DNA of 64,000 nucleotides, taken from Oceanispirochaeta sp. M1. Lineage in GTDB: Bacteria; Spirochaetota; Spirochaetia; DSM-2461. The notes beneath the pieces are model-generated. The model did no database searches, was not told the origin of the DNA, and saw only the letters and a list, made by a program, of their open reading frames with translations. This document shows positions 35,367 to 44,476 of the stretch, one piece after another (position 1 is the stretch's first letter; every line of letters begins with the position of its first letter). Both the position numbers and the translations under genes were made by a program. The stretch is from positions 1 to 64,000 of the forward strand of contig NZ_QQPQ01000013.1 in assembly GCF_003346715.1 (NCBI RefSeq), written 5' to 3'.

Positions 35367-36779
35367 ATGCTTGAACGTTATATACATACTGTTGAAGAAA
35401 TAGACACGGTCAAATATCAGGGCCGTGTTATCCGGGTAAAGGGAAATCTCATTGAATCCAGCGGACCCCAGGCGGTGATCGGTGAAGTCTGCCGTATCAT
35501 TATTCCACGTCTGGGGAAGGAGCACCTTGCAGAGGTCGTTGCCCTTAAGGATCAGCGGGTTCAGCTTATGCCCTACGATGATATTCAGGGAATTGAGGCG
35601 GGCTGCCCCGTAATTGCTACGGGAGAACAGCTGAGCATTCAGGTTTCAGATGATTTACTTGGAAGAGTCCTGGACGGTCTTGGTCATCCTGTAGACGGTC
35701 TGGGAGGTATAAAGGGATCATCCCGACGAACAGTTTTTCAGACTCCTCCCTCTCCTCTGACCCGAAAAGCAATTGATAATCAGATAATCACCGGTGTCCG
35801 TTCGATCGACAGCATGATCCCCCTGGGAGAAGGCCAGAGGATCGGAATCTTTGCGGGTTCGGGCGTGGGCAAATCTACACTTCTGGGTATGATTGCACGT
35901 AATACATCCGCGGATATCAATGTTATCGCCCTTATTGGAGAGCGCGGCCGCGAAGTCAGAGAATTTCTTGAAAATGATCTGGGTCCTGAAGGCCTGAAAA
36001 GATCGGTTCTGGTTGTCTCTACGGGAGATACTTCTGCACTCAGCCGTGTAAGAGGGGCCTTTACGGCTACAACCATTGCAGAATATTTCCGGGATCAGGG
36101 CAAGAATGTGATGCTCCTCTTCGATTCCGTAACCCGTCTGGCCATGAGCCAGCGAGAAATCGGCCTTTCGGTGGGGGAACCTCCGGCAACCAGAGGATAT
36201 ACACCATCAGTATTCACACTGCTGCCTAAACTCCTTGAACGGAGCGGAACTGCAGAAAAGGGTACCATCACCGGTGTTTATACCATTCTGGTAGAGGGAG
36301 ATGATATGGAAGAGCCCATTACCGATGCGGTGAGGGGTATTCTTGACGGCCATATTGTTCTTTCCAGAAAACTTGCGGAAAAATATCACTATCCGGCCAT
36401 AGATGTTCTGGCTTCAGTTTCGAGGCTTGAAACTAAAATAATGCCCCTCAGAATGAGACAGAATGCAGGATATATCAGAAAACTTCTGGCTCTGTATACA
36501 GAGAAGGAAGATTTGATCTCTGTTGGTGCTTATGCAAGGGGGTCTAATCCTCTGGTCGATGAGGCTATAGAGAAAATTGATGAAATCAATGGATTCCTGC
36601 AGCAGAAAATTGAAGAAAATGCTGAGCTTAAAACCACATTGAAGGATGCGGGAATGCTTTGTGGAGATGTACTGACAGATGAAGATCTGGAGATTCTGGA
36701 CCGAAAAGCAAAACTGGGAACAGATAAGAAATTGAGAGATGAGGACCTGAGAGATGAAACGATTTCAATTCACGCTTGA
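35367..36779 (+). CDS. fliI: Flagellum-specific ATP synthase FliI
   Basis: Hexameric ATPase that energises flagellar type III export. Walker A AGSGVGKS is at residues 163-170; LIGERGREVREFLE and VMLLFDSVTRLAMSQREIGL are the F1-beta-like catalytic motifs. Length 470 aa is slightly above the usual 440. The gap upstream has a weak stem (CTGAT 35330, ATCAG 35341), and GGGGAGGGG precedes the ATG. The 3' end overlaps fliJ by 26 bases. Confidence 0.97.
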   Translation: MLERYIHTVEEIDTVKYQGRVIRVKGNLIESSGPQAVIGEVCRIIIPRLGKEHLAEVVALKDQRVQLMPYDDIQGIEAGCPVIATGEQLSIQVSDDLLGRVLDGLGHPVDGLGGIKGSSRRTVFQTPPSPLTRKAIDNQIITGVRSIDSMIPLGEGQRIGIFAGSGVGKSTLLGMIARNTSADINVIALIGERGREVREFLENDLGPEGLKRSVLVVSTGDTSALSRVRGAFTATTIAEYFRDQGKNVMLLFDSVTRLAMSQREIGLSVGEPPATRGYTPSVFTLLPKLLERSGTAEKGTITGVYTILVEGDDMEEPITDAVRGILDGHIVLSRKLAEKYHYPAIDVLASVSRLETKIMPLRMRQNAGYIRKLLALYTEKEDLISVGAYARGSNPLVDEAIEKIDEINGFLQQKIEENAELKTTLKDAGMLCGDVLTDEDLEILDRKAKLGTDKKLRDEDLRDETISIHA

Positions 36780-37176
36780 GTCTATCCTGGAACTCCGCCT
36801 TGAAGAGGAACAGGAAGCTGAGATGATTCTCGGCAGGGCCATGGGGGAATGGAATCATCTGAATGAAGAAAGAATGCAGCGGCTAGCAATCAGGGAGAAG
36901 AATAAAGTCTCTCCCATGGCGGGCGGTCAGGATCTTCTTCAGAATGGACTGTATATGGCCCGGATTAATCAGGAAATTCATCATTTTCAGAAAGATATGG
37001 ATTCCCGGGAAGAGCATCTTGAAGAGCTCAGGGAAAAATACAGAGCCGCCCGCGCCCGTAGGGAAGGTCTTGATAAACTGAAAGAGAAACGGAAAGCAGA
37101 ACACAATGAAATCAGGAAGAGGGTGGAAGCCCACAGTCTGGATGATTTGTTGAATAATATGAAAACGGTTCATTAA
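36754..37176 (+). CDS. fliJ: Flagellar export chaperone FliJ
   Basis: Central stalk-like coiled-coil protein of the FliI ATPase ring. The whole 140-aa sequence is helical and charged, starting KRFQFTLESILELRLEEEQE, as in FliJ. Position directly after fliI, with a 26-base overlap, supports the call; Borrelia calls this position flbA. Confidence 0.9.
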   Translation: MKRFQFTLESILELRLEEEQEAEMILGRAMGEWNHLNEERMQRLAIREKNKVSPMAGGQDLLQNGLYMARINQEIHHFQKDMDSREEHLEELREKYRAARARREGLDKLKEKRKAEHNEIRKRVEAHSLDDLLNNMKTVH

Positions 37177-37188
37177 TAGGAGAGTCCT

Positions 37189-37812
37189 GTGGCTGGTATA
37201 AATGGCGGCGCCGGAGTGGCAAAAATCTTTTTTCTCATCGTACTGATCCTTGTTCTAATCGTCGGAGGAATGCTATGGGTCGACTTTCTTGGACTCGTTG
37301 ATGCCAGGGAGACACTTTCCCCCATATTGAAGCTTGTACGCCTGGATGTACCCGAAGCGGTGGAACAGCCGGATGATATGTATCTTCTGGACAGGGAAAG
37401 ACTGGCCAAGCAACAGGAAGCTCTTGATATCAGAGAAGCTGCCCTTACTGCCCGTGAAGAAGGGATTGTTTTAAGAGAAGCCGAGCTCGAAGAATTGGGC
37501 GGTCAACTTGAAGAATCAAAGAAATCTATTGAGGAAAAAGAGAAATCTCTTAATGAAGCCTTAAAAACTTACGACAATAAGAGAGCAAACCTGGAACAAA
37601 ATGCAAAGTACCTGGAGGGAATGCCTCCGGAAAATGCAGTTTCTATTATGGTAGAAATGCAGGATACCGAGCTGGTTGAGCTTCTGAGAACATCAGAGCG
37701 ACTGGCTGTGGAGTCCGGTAAAGCGTCCCTGGTTGCCTACTGGTTGTCATTAATGCCTGCGGACAGAGCTGCAGAGCTGCAAAGCAAGATGGCGTTGAAA
37801 CCGGTAGATTAA
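37189..37812 (+). CDS. flbB: Spirochaete flagellar collar protein FlbB
   Basis: Spirochaete-specific protein at the base of the periplasmic collar, needed for collar assembly and stator placement in Borrelia (known from that genus). One N-terminal membrane segment (about residues 8-29), a long coiled coil (60-135) and a small C-terminal helical domain, MPPENAVSIMVEMQDTELVE, resembling MotE/MgtE-N. Length 207 aa matches. Start is GTG with TAGGAGAG upstream. Position between fliJ and fliK is as in Borrelia. Confidence 0.87.
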   Translation: MAGINGGAGVAKIFFLIVLILVLIVGGMLWVDFLGLVDARETLSPILKLVRLDVPEAVEQPDDMYLLDRERLAKQQEALDIREAALTAREEGIVLREAELEELGGQLEESKKSIEEKEKSLNEALKTYDNKRANLEQNAKYLEGMPPENAVSIMVEMQDTELVELLRTSERLAVESGKASLVAYWLSLMPADRAAELQSKMALKPVD

Positions 37813-37828
37813 ATTATCTGGAGGTGCC

Positions 37829-39172
37829 ATGGTTCAGTTATCTTCCCCACCGGTCGAAATGTTTCCGGTACAGAAGGGGCCATCACCTGAAAAAAACAAT
37901 GCTCTAAAAACTGAGGATAATGGTTTCAGGACTGCTTACAGGGAGCAGAAAGAGATTTATGAGTCCAGAGATGCGGAAAAAAAATCCCCAACAGCTGAAA
38001 CTGTTTCTCATAAGAAACAGAAAGTTCTACAGGGTGATACTGAAAAGGCTGAGAAGAGTGACGGAGAAGCATCTTCATCTTCTGCCGCATCCGAATCCAA
38101 GTCTGCTGAAAAGGCGACCCAGTCTAAGGAAAAGAATTCCGGACTCAAACTTGTAAAATCAGATACTGATAAAAAATCACTGAAACTTGCCGGCCCCGGT
38201 ACTGATGAGACAGGTAAAGAGACAAAGACTGTGTCTCTGAATCATGAAGCATTGTCATTGATCGCCGGAGCAGAGCCTGGTGACGAGTCCGCAGTTGAAG
38301 TAAAAGATACAAAAGCTGAGGCTTCTGCTCTTACTGAGACTGCTGAAAAACTGATAGCTGCTGAAAAACTGATAGCTGAAGATAGTGGCGAACAGAAAGC
38401 TTTGAGTGATTCTGCTTCTCAGGCAGCTAAAACAGCATCGATTCTTGTACAGCAGAATATTCCCGCCAAAGAAGACGGTAAAGAAAACGACAAACATGGT
38501 AAAAGCCGTATTCAGCAGAAAAGCGATAAAAAATCATCTGAATTGAAAATCACAGTGGATGACAGAAGAACAGTAAAAGAGGGAACACCCATCTTAAAGA
38601 AAGTTGAGAGTGGAAGTTCTTCAAATAAGCTGACTCTGGAACTGGTACCTTCAGATGATGTTACATCCGCTATGCCTCAGGGTGAGCAGGCAGATACAGG
38701 AAAAACCTTCTCCCTTATGTCTGCGGAAGAGCAGAAAGGTGCGGCCCTGCTGGATCGTCAGCTTCAGGATAAGGGTACCCAGGAACTTTCTAAAAATATC
38801 CGTTTTGTACTCAAAGACAATAAAGAGGGAGAAATCAAGCTGATTCTTAAGCCTGAAGCCCTTGGAAAAGTACGTATTAACCTGAATCTGAGTGAAAACA
38901 ATATAGTCGGGAAAATAATTGTCGAAAATAATAGTGTACGCCAGGCATTTTTGAATAATCTGGCCGATCTGACAAAGGCATTGGAAGACAGCGGTTTCAG
39001 CAGCGCTTCCCTTGATGTTTCTGTCGGCGGTGGTCAGACCCAGGGCGGTTCACAGTACAGAGAAGAGGCTCCCGTATTTTTTACGGGCAATGCTCTGGAC
39101 GATATGGACGGGCAGATTCCCGTAGTTTATGAAGACGGTGTAAACCTGAGCCAGATAAATCTGGTTGTGTAG
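37829..39172 (+). CDS. fliK: Flagellar hook-length control protein FliK
   Basis: Exported ruler that ends hook growth and switches export specificity. Residues 1-300 are low-complexity, rich in Lys, Ser, Glu and Ala, as expected for an unfolded ruler. The C-terminal flg_hook domain (about 325-415) reads EGEIKLILKPEALGKVRINL and SVRQAFLNNLADLTKALEDS. Length 447 aa. Borrelia calls the same position flbC. A small direct repeat (KLIAAEKLIAE) occurs mid-protein. Confidence 0.9.
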   Translation: MVQLSSPPVEMFPVQKGPSPEKNNALKTEDNGFRTAYREQKEIYESRDAEKKSPTAETVSHKKQKVLQGDTEKAEKSDGEASSSSAASESKSAEKATQSKEKNSGLKLVKSDTDKKSLKLAGPGTDETGKETKTVSLNHEALSLIAGAEPGDESAVEVKDTKAEASALTETAEKLIAAEKLIAEDSGEQKALSDSASQAAKTASILVQQNIPAKEDGKENDKHGKSRIQQKSDKKSSELKITVDDRRTVKEGTPILKKVESGSSSNKLTLELVPSDDVTSAMPQGEQADTGKTFSLMSAEEQKGAALLDRQLQDKGTQELSKNIRFVLKDNKEGEIKLILKPEALGKVRINLNLSENNIVGKIIVENNSVRQAFLNNLADLTKALEDSGFSSASLDVSVGGGQTQGGSQYREEAPVFFTGNALDDMDGQIPVVYEDGVNLSQINLVV

Positions 39173-39196
39173 GATCATATAGAGGAGAACGTTGGA

Positions 39197-39652
39197 ATGG
39201 AATTCAGCACAGCAATGAATGCATCGGATAACGCAAAAGTTACCATGCAGGTAGATAGCTTTAACAAAGCACTCAACGGCAGCAAAGCCGTTAAACAGAA
39301 TCTTGATAAGGATGACTTTATGAAGATTCTGATTACCCAGCTCTCTCATCAGGATCCTACAAAGCCTATGGAAGATAAAGAATTCATCGCTCAGATGGCA
39401 CAGTTTTCAAGTCTTGAGCAGATGACAAATATGAATCAGCAGTTTACCAACGTGGCAGAACGTCTAAATAGTTCACAGGCATTCAATGTGCTTGGACAGG
39501 ACGTTGAACTGATGTCCGGCGGTCAGGCTGTTAAGGGTACAGTCGAAGCCGTAACAGGCGGCGAATACCCTCAGCTGCTTATTGATGGTAACTACTATGA
39601 TTTCGATACATTACAGACAGTATTTAACAGCAAAGGAGAATCCCAGTTATGA
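39197..39652 (+). CDS. flgD: Flagellar hook capping protein FlgD
   Basis: Scaffold for hook polymerisation. The N-terminal DKDDFMKILITQLSHQDPTK and MEDKEFIAQMAQFSSLEQMT are the FlgD signature; the C-terminal part (FNVLGQDVELMSGGQAVKGT onward) is short. At 151 aa it is the short form common in spirochaetes, lacking much of the Fn3/Tudor domain of enteric FlgD. It overlaps flgE (ATGATG). Confidence 0.95.
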   Translation: MEFSTAMNASDNAKVTMQVDSFNKALNGSKAVKQNLDKDDFMKILITQLSHQDPTKPMEDKEFIAQMAQFSSLEQMTNMNQQFTNVAERLNSSQAFNVLGQDVELMSGGQAVKGTVEAVTGGEYPQLLIDGNYYDFDTLQTVFNSKGESQL

Positions 39653-41037
39653 TGCGCTCACTCTATTCCGGTGTATCCGGACTTCAGAATCATCAGACAA
39701 GAATGGATGTCATCGGTAACAATGTATCCAATGTAAACACAATCGGATTTAAAAAAGGTCGAGTGATTTTTCAGGATATGATTTCCCAGGGAATGCGGGG
39801 CGCCGCCCGTCCCAGCGAAGAGCTTGGTGGTGTAAACCCCATGCAGGTAGGTCTCGGTATGACCGTAGCCACTATTGATACCATTCACACTCAGGGATCT
39901 CTTCAGTCCACAGGTAATACTACAGACCTGGCTATCCAGGGGAATGGATTTTTTATCCTGAGTCAGGGAGACAAGGAATTCTACTCAAGAGCCGGAGCCT
40001 TCGGTCTGGATGAAGGTGGAATGCTTGTTAATCCTGCAAACGGTATGCGTGTACAGGGCTGGGAAGCCGAAACTGTAGATGGTGAGACATTTATCAATTC
40101 AGCCAGTGATACAAAAAGTCTTTTTATTCCTATAGGGAGTAAAGATCCCGCCAGTGCTACAAGTGAGGTTGAGCTGGCCTGTAATCTGGATAAAAGAACA
40201 CCTGAAGTACTTGAAGGCGCAGGCCCCGGTGATGTCAGGCAGGGAAGCTGGACAATTGATAAAGATATTTATGATAACTTTGGAAATGTTCATAAGATGA
40301 CCGTCAATTTCACCAAGGTGAACGGTACTGCCAACCAGTGGAATGTCAATGTTGCCGTTGATGAGGATGCCGAACTGCCCTCCAACACAACACTGGATAT
40401 CGGTGCTGAAAATAATACAGACAACAATTTCATCATGGAATTTGATAATCTTGGTGCCCTGACAGCAGCTTTTGACGGACAGGGTGACAGAGTGGAAGCA
40501 GGTGCTCTTCTTATTCCTGTCTCTTTTGATGTACAGGATACCACCCCCGATGGAGATGGAGCTCTTTTAAGACAGACACTTAACCTTAATCTTGGTGAAG
40601 TGGGAAGTTATACCAATACTGTAACTCAGTTTGCTGAAACTTCCTCCACAAAAGCCTTTCGTCAGAATGGATATTCCATGGGATATCTGGAGACATTCCA
40701 GATTGACTCCCGCGGTGTTATTACCGGTGTCTATTCCAACGGCACAAACAGGTCTCTGGGGCAGGTTGCCCTGGCATCCTTTGTTAATCCCGGAGGTCTG
40801 GAAAAGAATGGTGAAAGCACTTTTATGGAAACCATCAACTCCGGTGAAGCCAATGTAGGTCCATCCGGAATAGCCGGAAAGGGTAAGTTTGTTTCAGGTG
40901 CACTGGAAATGTCAAATGTGGATCTGGCTGAACAGTTTACTGATATGATTATTACTCAGAGAGGGTTTCAGGCCAACAGTAAGACAATTACAACCAGTGA
41001 CACCATGCTGCAGGAACTTCTGCAGCTGAAAAGATAA
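39649..41037 (+). CDS. flgE: Flagellar hook protein FlgE
   Basis: Structural subunit of the hook. It starts with MRSLYSGVSGLQNHQTRMDV and the rod/hook motif IGNNVSNVNTIGFKK, and ends with DLAEQFTDMIITQRGFQANS. Spirochaete FlgE subunits cross-link covalently through lysinoalanine between Lys165 and Cys178 (T. denticola numbering); this protein has Lys165, Cys178 and Asn179 at exactly those numbers, within the segments IPIGSKDP and VELACNLDKR. Length 462 aa is typical of spirochaetes. Confidence 0.97.
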   Translation: MMRSLYSGVSGLQNHQTRMDVIGNNVSNVNTIGFKKGRVIFQDMISQGMRGAARPSEELGGVNPMQVGLGMTVATIDTIHTQGSLQSTGNTTDLAIQGNGFFILSQGDKEFYSRAGAFGLDEGGMLVNPANGMRVQGWEAETVDGETFINSASDTKSLFIPIGSKDPASATSEVELACNLDKRTPEVLEGAGPGDVRQGSWTIDKDIYDNFGNVHKMTVNFTKVNGTANQWNVNVAVDEDAELPSNTTLDIGAENNTDNNFIMEFDNLGALTAAFDGQGDRVEAGALLIPVSFDVQDTTPDGDGALLRQTLNLNLGEVGSYTNTVTQFAETSSTKAFRQNGYSMGYLETFQIDSRGVITGVYSNGTNRSLGQVALASFVNPGGLEKNGESTFMETINSGEANVGPSGIAGKGKFVSGALEMSNVDLAEQFTDMIITQRGFQANSKTITTSDTMLQELLQLKR

Positions 41038-41051
41038 GGTTAATCTGATCA

Positions 41052-41255
41052 ATGATTAAAATAACTGTGATGGGGAAACTGGGCAAGGTTTTGTTTCTGA
41101 ATCCCCATCAGATTGAATACATTGAGACAGAGGCAAATACAACCTTGGTAATGCTGTCAGGAAAGCGTCTGATGATCCAGGAAGATTATGATACTATCTT
41201 CCAGAGAATAGTGGATTACAGACGCCTGATCGGCGGATTCAAGAACGAGGAGTAG
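41052..41255 (+). CDS. flbD: Flagellar protein FlbD
   Basis: Small conserved flagellar-operon protein of uncertain role (67 aa), found between flgE and motA in spirochaetes and some Firmicutes. The signature is LNPHQIEYIETEANTTLVML, followed by SGKRLMIQEDYDTIFQRI. No membrane segment. It is not related to the Caulobacter regulator of the same name. Confidence 0.9.
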   Translation: MIKITVMGKLGKVLFLNPHQIEYIETEANTTLVMLSGKRLMIQEDYDTIFQRIVDYRRLIGGFKNEE

Positions 41256-41263
41256 ACAATTCT

Positions 41264-42040
41264 ATGGATATAGCAACAATAGGTGGTTTAGCCGGGGGAT
41301 TCCTGCTGATTGTCGGATCGATAATAGCATCAGGTAATGCTATTAATCTATTTATAAATCTCCCTTCTGTAATTATCGTTATATTCGGTTCCTTTGCGGC
41401 CATGATTGTCGCCAGTCCCCTGCAGAGAGCTCTGGGATTTACAAAATTCCTGAATGTCGCCATGAATGTACAGGTTTATAACAAGGAAGCCATTATTACA
41501 CAGCTTGTCTCCTTTGCAGATAATGCCCGTAAAGAGGGACTGTTATCTCTGGATGATGCTCTGAATGATGTGGAAGATGATTTTTTAAGAGGTGGTTTGA
41601 GACTTGTTGTTGATGGTACCGATCCTGATGTGATAAAAAAAATTCTTTATGGAAATGTCTCCATGATAGATTCCCGTCATCAGGACGGGATCGATTTCTT
41701 TGGAAACTGGGCTAAAATCGCTCCAGCTTTCGGAATGATCGGTACTCTGCTGGGTCTGATCGGTATGATGGCCAACCTGGAAGATACGGCGTCTATCGGT
41801 CCTAACATGGCAGTAGCCCTTGTAACCACTCTTTACGGATCTATATTTGCCAACCTTGTGCTTATGCCTATACAAGTCAAATTGGACGACAGAAATAAAG
41901 AAGAGCTTATGGTTAAAGAAATTATGATTCAGGGAATCCTGTCTATTCAGTCGGGAGATAACCCTCGAATACTGGAAGACAAACTATACACCTATCTGCC
42001 GCCTGCTGAGCGTCCTCAGAAGAGCAGCGGAGGAGAATAG
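41264..42040 (+). CDS. motA: Flagellar stator protein MotA
   Basis: Five-copy ring of the proton or ion channel that drives FliG. Four membrane segments (about residues 4-24, 32-53, 148-170, 182-205), with the cytoplasmic torque loop between the second and third. PAFGMIGTLLGLIGMMANLE and GPNMAVALVTTLYGSIFANL are the family signatures. Length 258 aa. GAGGAG precedes the start. Confidence 0.96.
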   Translation: MDIATIGGLAGGFLLIVGSIIASGNAINLFINLPSVIIVIFGSFAAMIVASPLQRALGFTKFLNVAMNVQVYNKEAIITQLVSFADNARKEGLLSLDDALNDVEDDFLRGGLRLVVDGTDPDVIKKILYGNVSMIDSRHQDGIDFFGNWAKIAPAFGMIGTLLGLIGMMANLEDTASIGPNMAVALVTTLYGSIFANLVLMPIQVKLDDRNKEELMVKEIMIQGILSIQSGDNPRILEDKLYTYLPPAERPQKSSGGE

Positions 42041-42051
42041 GATGAAACTCA

Positions 42052-42786
42052 ATGGCTGACGAAGATGAAAAAAAATGTCCAAAGTGTGAAGAAGGTGCAG
42101 CCGAGTGGCTGACCACTTACGGAGACATGGTAACTCTGCTTCTATGTTTTTTTGTAATCCTGATGAATCCGGAAACCATTGAGGGAGCCCGTATGGAGCT
42201 TATCATGGTTTCCTTTAATGGTTTGGGCCCCCTGCAGGGTGGTAATACTCTGGATGTAGGTGAACTTGCAGAACTTGGAAATAACATAATGGCCATGCCT
42301 TCCACCAAGAGGGCGCGGGGACTGGATAAAGCCAGACAGACGGCTGTATCCATGTTTAAACCCGAGGTAAAGAGCAAGCAGGTACGTATAACAGAGGATG
42401 AACGGGGGCTGGTGATTACTCTGGCCTCTGATGCTTTTTTCAAACCTGCCAGTGCTGATGTGGATATTGAAAATACAAGGGATATTCTTCAGAAACTTTC
42501 CGGGCTTCTCTCATCAGAGGCACTGGAGGACAGGAAGTTCAGGATTGAGGGACATACGGATGCAAGTCCTACTGATCCTGAGGGACCCTGGCCCAGTAAT
42601 TGGGAACTTTCAGCCGCAAGGTCTGCCAATGTTCTGCACTATCTTGTAGACCTTGGTGTTGATGAGGCTCAGTTCCAGATTGCAGGTATGAGTGATACGG
42701 TTCCTCTGGTGGCTGATGACAGTCCGGAGGGGCGTGCGTATAACAGAAGAGTGGATGTTATTGTGCTTGCAGAGGCACATGAGTAA
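42052..42786 (+). CDS. motB: Flagellar stator protein MotB
   Basis: Peptidoglycan-anchored stator partner of MotA. The ion-binding Asp25 lies in WLTTYGDMVTLLLCFFV at the start of the single membrane segment. The C-terminal OmpA-like domain has the peptidoglycan motif IEGHTDASPTDPEGPWPSNW and ends YNRRVDVIVL. The cytoplasmic N-terminus has a CPKC pair. Length 244 aa. GGAGGAGAATAGG precedes the start. Confidence 0.96.
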   Translation: MADEDEKKCPKCEEGAAEWLTTYGDMVTLLLCFFVILMNPETIEGARMELIMVSFNGLGPLQGGNTLDVGELAELGNNIMAMPSTKRARGLDKARQTAVSMFKPEVKSKQVRITEDERGLVITLASDAFFKPASADVDIENTRDILQKLSGLLSSEALEDRKFRIEGHTDASPTDPEGPWPSNWELSAARSANVLHYLVDLGVDEAQFQIAGMSDTVPLVADDSPEGRAYNRRVDVIVLAEAHE

Positions 42787-42800
42787 TAGTAGGATCAGAA

Positions 42801-42890
42801 ATGAGGAAGTGTTTGCATAAAACACCTTTTTCTGATAAAATTTATCTGTTAAATAGGATGCAGGTGATAAGATGGCTGATGAAGACATAG
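42801..42890 (+). other. motB-fliL junction: hairpin, promoter-like sites and a 29-codon ORF
   Basis: A stem GTGTTT (42809-42814) with AAACAC (42820-42825) is followed by CTTTTTC, a weak terminator-like pattern. TTGCAT (42813), 17 bases, TAAAAT (42836-42841) then resembles an internal sigma-70 promoter for fliL onward. A 29-codon ORF from ATG 42801 with AGGA in front crosses the hairpin and ends 18 bases inside fliL. Each element alone is weak. Confidence 0.3.
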
Positions 42891-43429
42891 AATTAGGAAA
42901 TGCACTGGAAGCAGCGTCACCCGATGAAATGGGTGAGCCGAAGAAAAAGCGTTTTATCTCCGATAAGATTGCCAGAGTACTTGTGTACGTGGCATCGGGT
43001 ATTATAGCTATCCTCTTGACCATAACTATTTCAGTAGTCACCTTCCGGGTACTGGATAAGGGTTCTGTCAATAGAAGTTTTGCAGAGGTTTCACAGGCTT
43101 ACGAAACCATTCCCGAACCCTATACCTATTACACCCTGATCCCTCAGATCAGAGGAGTCACCCGGGACCAGTCTCCCCATTCGGTAATTGTTAAAGTGGA
43201 TATCGGATATAAAGAGGGAGATTCTCAGGTTCAAACGGAACTTGTAGCCAGAACAGCACAGTTAACAGACATAATAAGAAATTACTTCAGTCAGAAAACA
43301 GCCGCTGAACTGGCTCCGGAAAGAGAGCATATCATAAAAACTGAATTGAAAGATCTGGTGAACAGAGTTCTCAGCCAGGGTAAGGTTCAGGATATTATTT
43401 TTCCGGAACTCCAAGTTTATGAATTCTGA
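42872..43429 (+). CDS. fliL: Flagellar basal body-associated protein FliL
   Basis: Bitopic membrane protein that supports stator function around MotB. An N-terminal cytoplasmic part of about 35 residues, one membrane segment (about 38-60) and a periplasmic stomatin-like domain (HSVIVKVDIGYKEGDSQVQT, then LKDLVNRVLSQGKVQDIIFP). Length 185 aa. Order motB-fliL-fliM is standard. Confidence 0.92.
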   Translation: MADEDIELGNALEAASPDEMGEPKKKRFISDKIARVLVYVASGIIAILLTITISVVTFRVLDKGSVNRSFAEVSQAYETIPEPYTYYTLIPQIRGVTRDQSPHSVIVKVDIGYKEGDSQVQTELVARTAQLTDIIRNYFSQKTAAELAPEREHIIKTELKDLVNRVLSQGKVQDIIFPELQVYEF

Positions 43430-43447
43430 TATTGGAAAGGGGACAGC

Positions 43448-44476
43448 ATGACAGAAGTTCTGTCGCAGGATGAAATAGATCAGCTCTTAACCGCTATCTC
43501 CACGGGTGATACAGAACCCGAAGAGGCACAGCAGGTCACCGAGCGTAAAAACATCAGAATCTGGGACTTCAGACGTCCGGATAAATTCTCCAAGGAACAG
43601 ATTCGTACGGTCTCATTTATGCATGAGACCTTTGCACGTTTAACAACCACATCACTTTCCGCACAGCTGCGGAGTCTTGTAAATGTACATGTTGCTTCGG
43701 TAGATCAGCTCACATATGAAGAGTTTATACGCTCAATTCCCTCTCCTACAGCTCTTGCGGTTATCAATATGGACCCCTTGAAGGGATCAGCCATACTTGA
43801 GATTGACCCGGCTGTAACATTTTCTATTATCGACCGTCTTTTCGGTGGTACAGGTGAGGGCAGCAAGATAAACAGGGAGCTCTCTGAGATTGAGCGTTCT
43901 GTAATGGAATCAATTATTGTAAGAATCCTTGGTAATATGAGAGAAGCCTGGAGTCAGGTTATCGACCTGAGACCACGGCTGGGGCAGATTGAGACAAATC
44001 CTCAGTTTGCACAGATCGTACCTCCTACAGAAATGGTCGTTCTTGTAACACTGGAAACAAAGGTTGAGGATGTGGAAGGGATGATGAACTTCTGTATTCC
44101 TTATCTGACAATCGAGCCGATTATCTCAAAACTGTCGGCCCAGTATTACTACTCATCCATCAGGAGAGGTACAACTACTGAAAATTTGAATATACTGAGG
44201 GAGCGTCTGGCAGGTATCAACGTTCCCATGATGGCGGAAGTCGGTGGTATTCAGCTTTCCATGCGGGATATCCTCTCTATCAAGACCGGTGATATTATCA
44301 GATTATCAGATACAACTCTGAATGATCCCATGATTCTTAAAATCGGTAACCGTCCTAAATTTGACTGCCGTCCCGGAGTCGTGGGCAACAAGATTGCTGT
44401 TCAGGTAACCCGGAAAATTGAAGATATAGATCAGACGGACTTTGAAGAACTGGCCGTTGAAGGAGACGAAGAATGA
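43448..44476 (+). CDS. fliM: Flagellar motor switch protein FliM
   Basis: C-ring protein that binds CheY-P. The N-terminal CheY-binding peptide is EVLSQDEIDQLLTAI; the CheC-like middle domain follows (VHVASVDQLTYEEFIRSIPS, IIDRLFGGTGEGSKIN), and a SpoA domain ends the protein (RDILSIKTGDIIRLSDTTLN). Length 342 aa. GGAAAGGGG precedes the start; the end overlaps fliY by 4 bases. Confidence 0.97.
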   Translation: MTEVLSQDEIDQLLTAISTGDTEPEEAQQVTERKNIRIWDFRRPDKFSKEQIRTVSFMHETFARLTTTSLSAQLRSLVNVHVASVDQLTYEEFIRSIPSPTALAVINMDPLKGSAILEIDPAVTFSIIDRLFGGTGEGSKINRELSEIERSVMESIIVRILGNMREAWSQVIDLRPRLGQIETNPQFAQIVPPTEMVVLVTLETKVEDVEGMMNFCIPYLTIEPIISKLSAQYYYSSIRRGTTTENLNILRERLAGINVPMMAEVGGIQLSMRDILSIKTGDIIRLSDTTLNDPMILKIGNRPKFDCRPGVVGNKIAVQVTRKIEDIDQTDFEELAVEGDEE

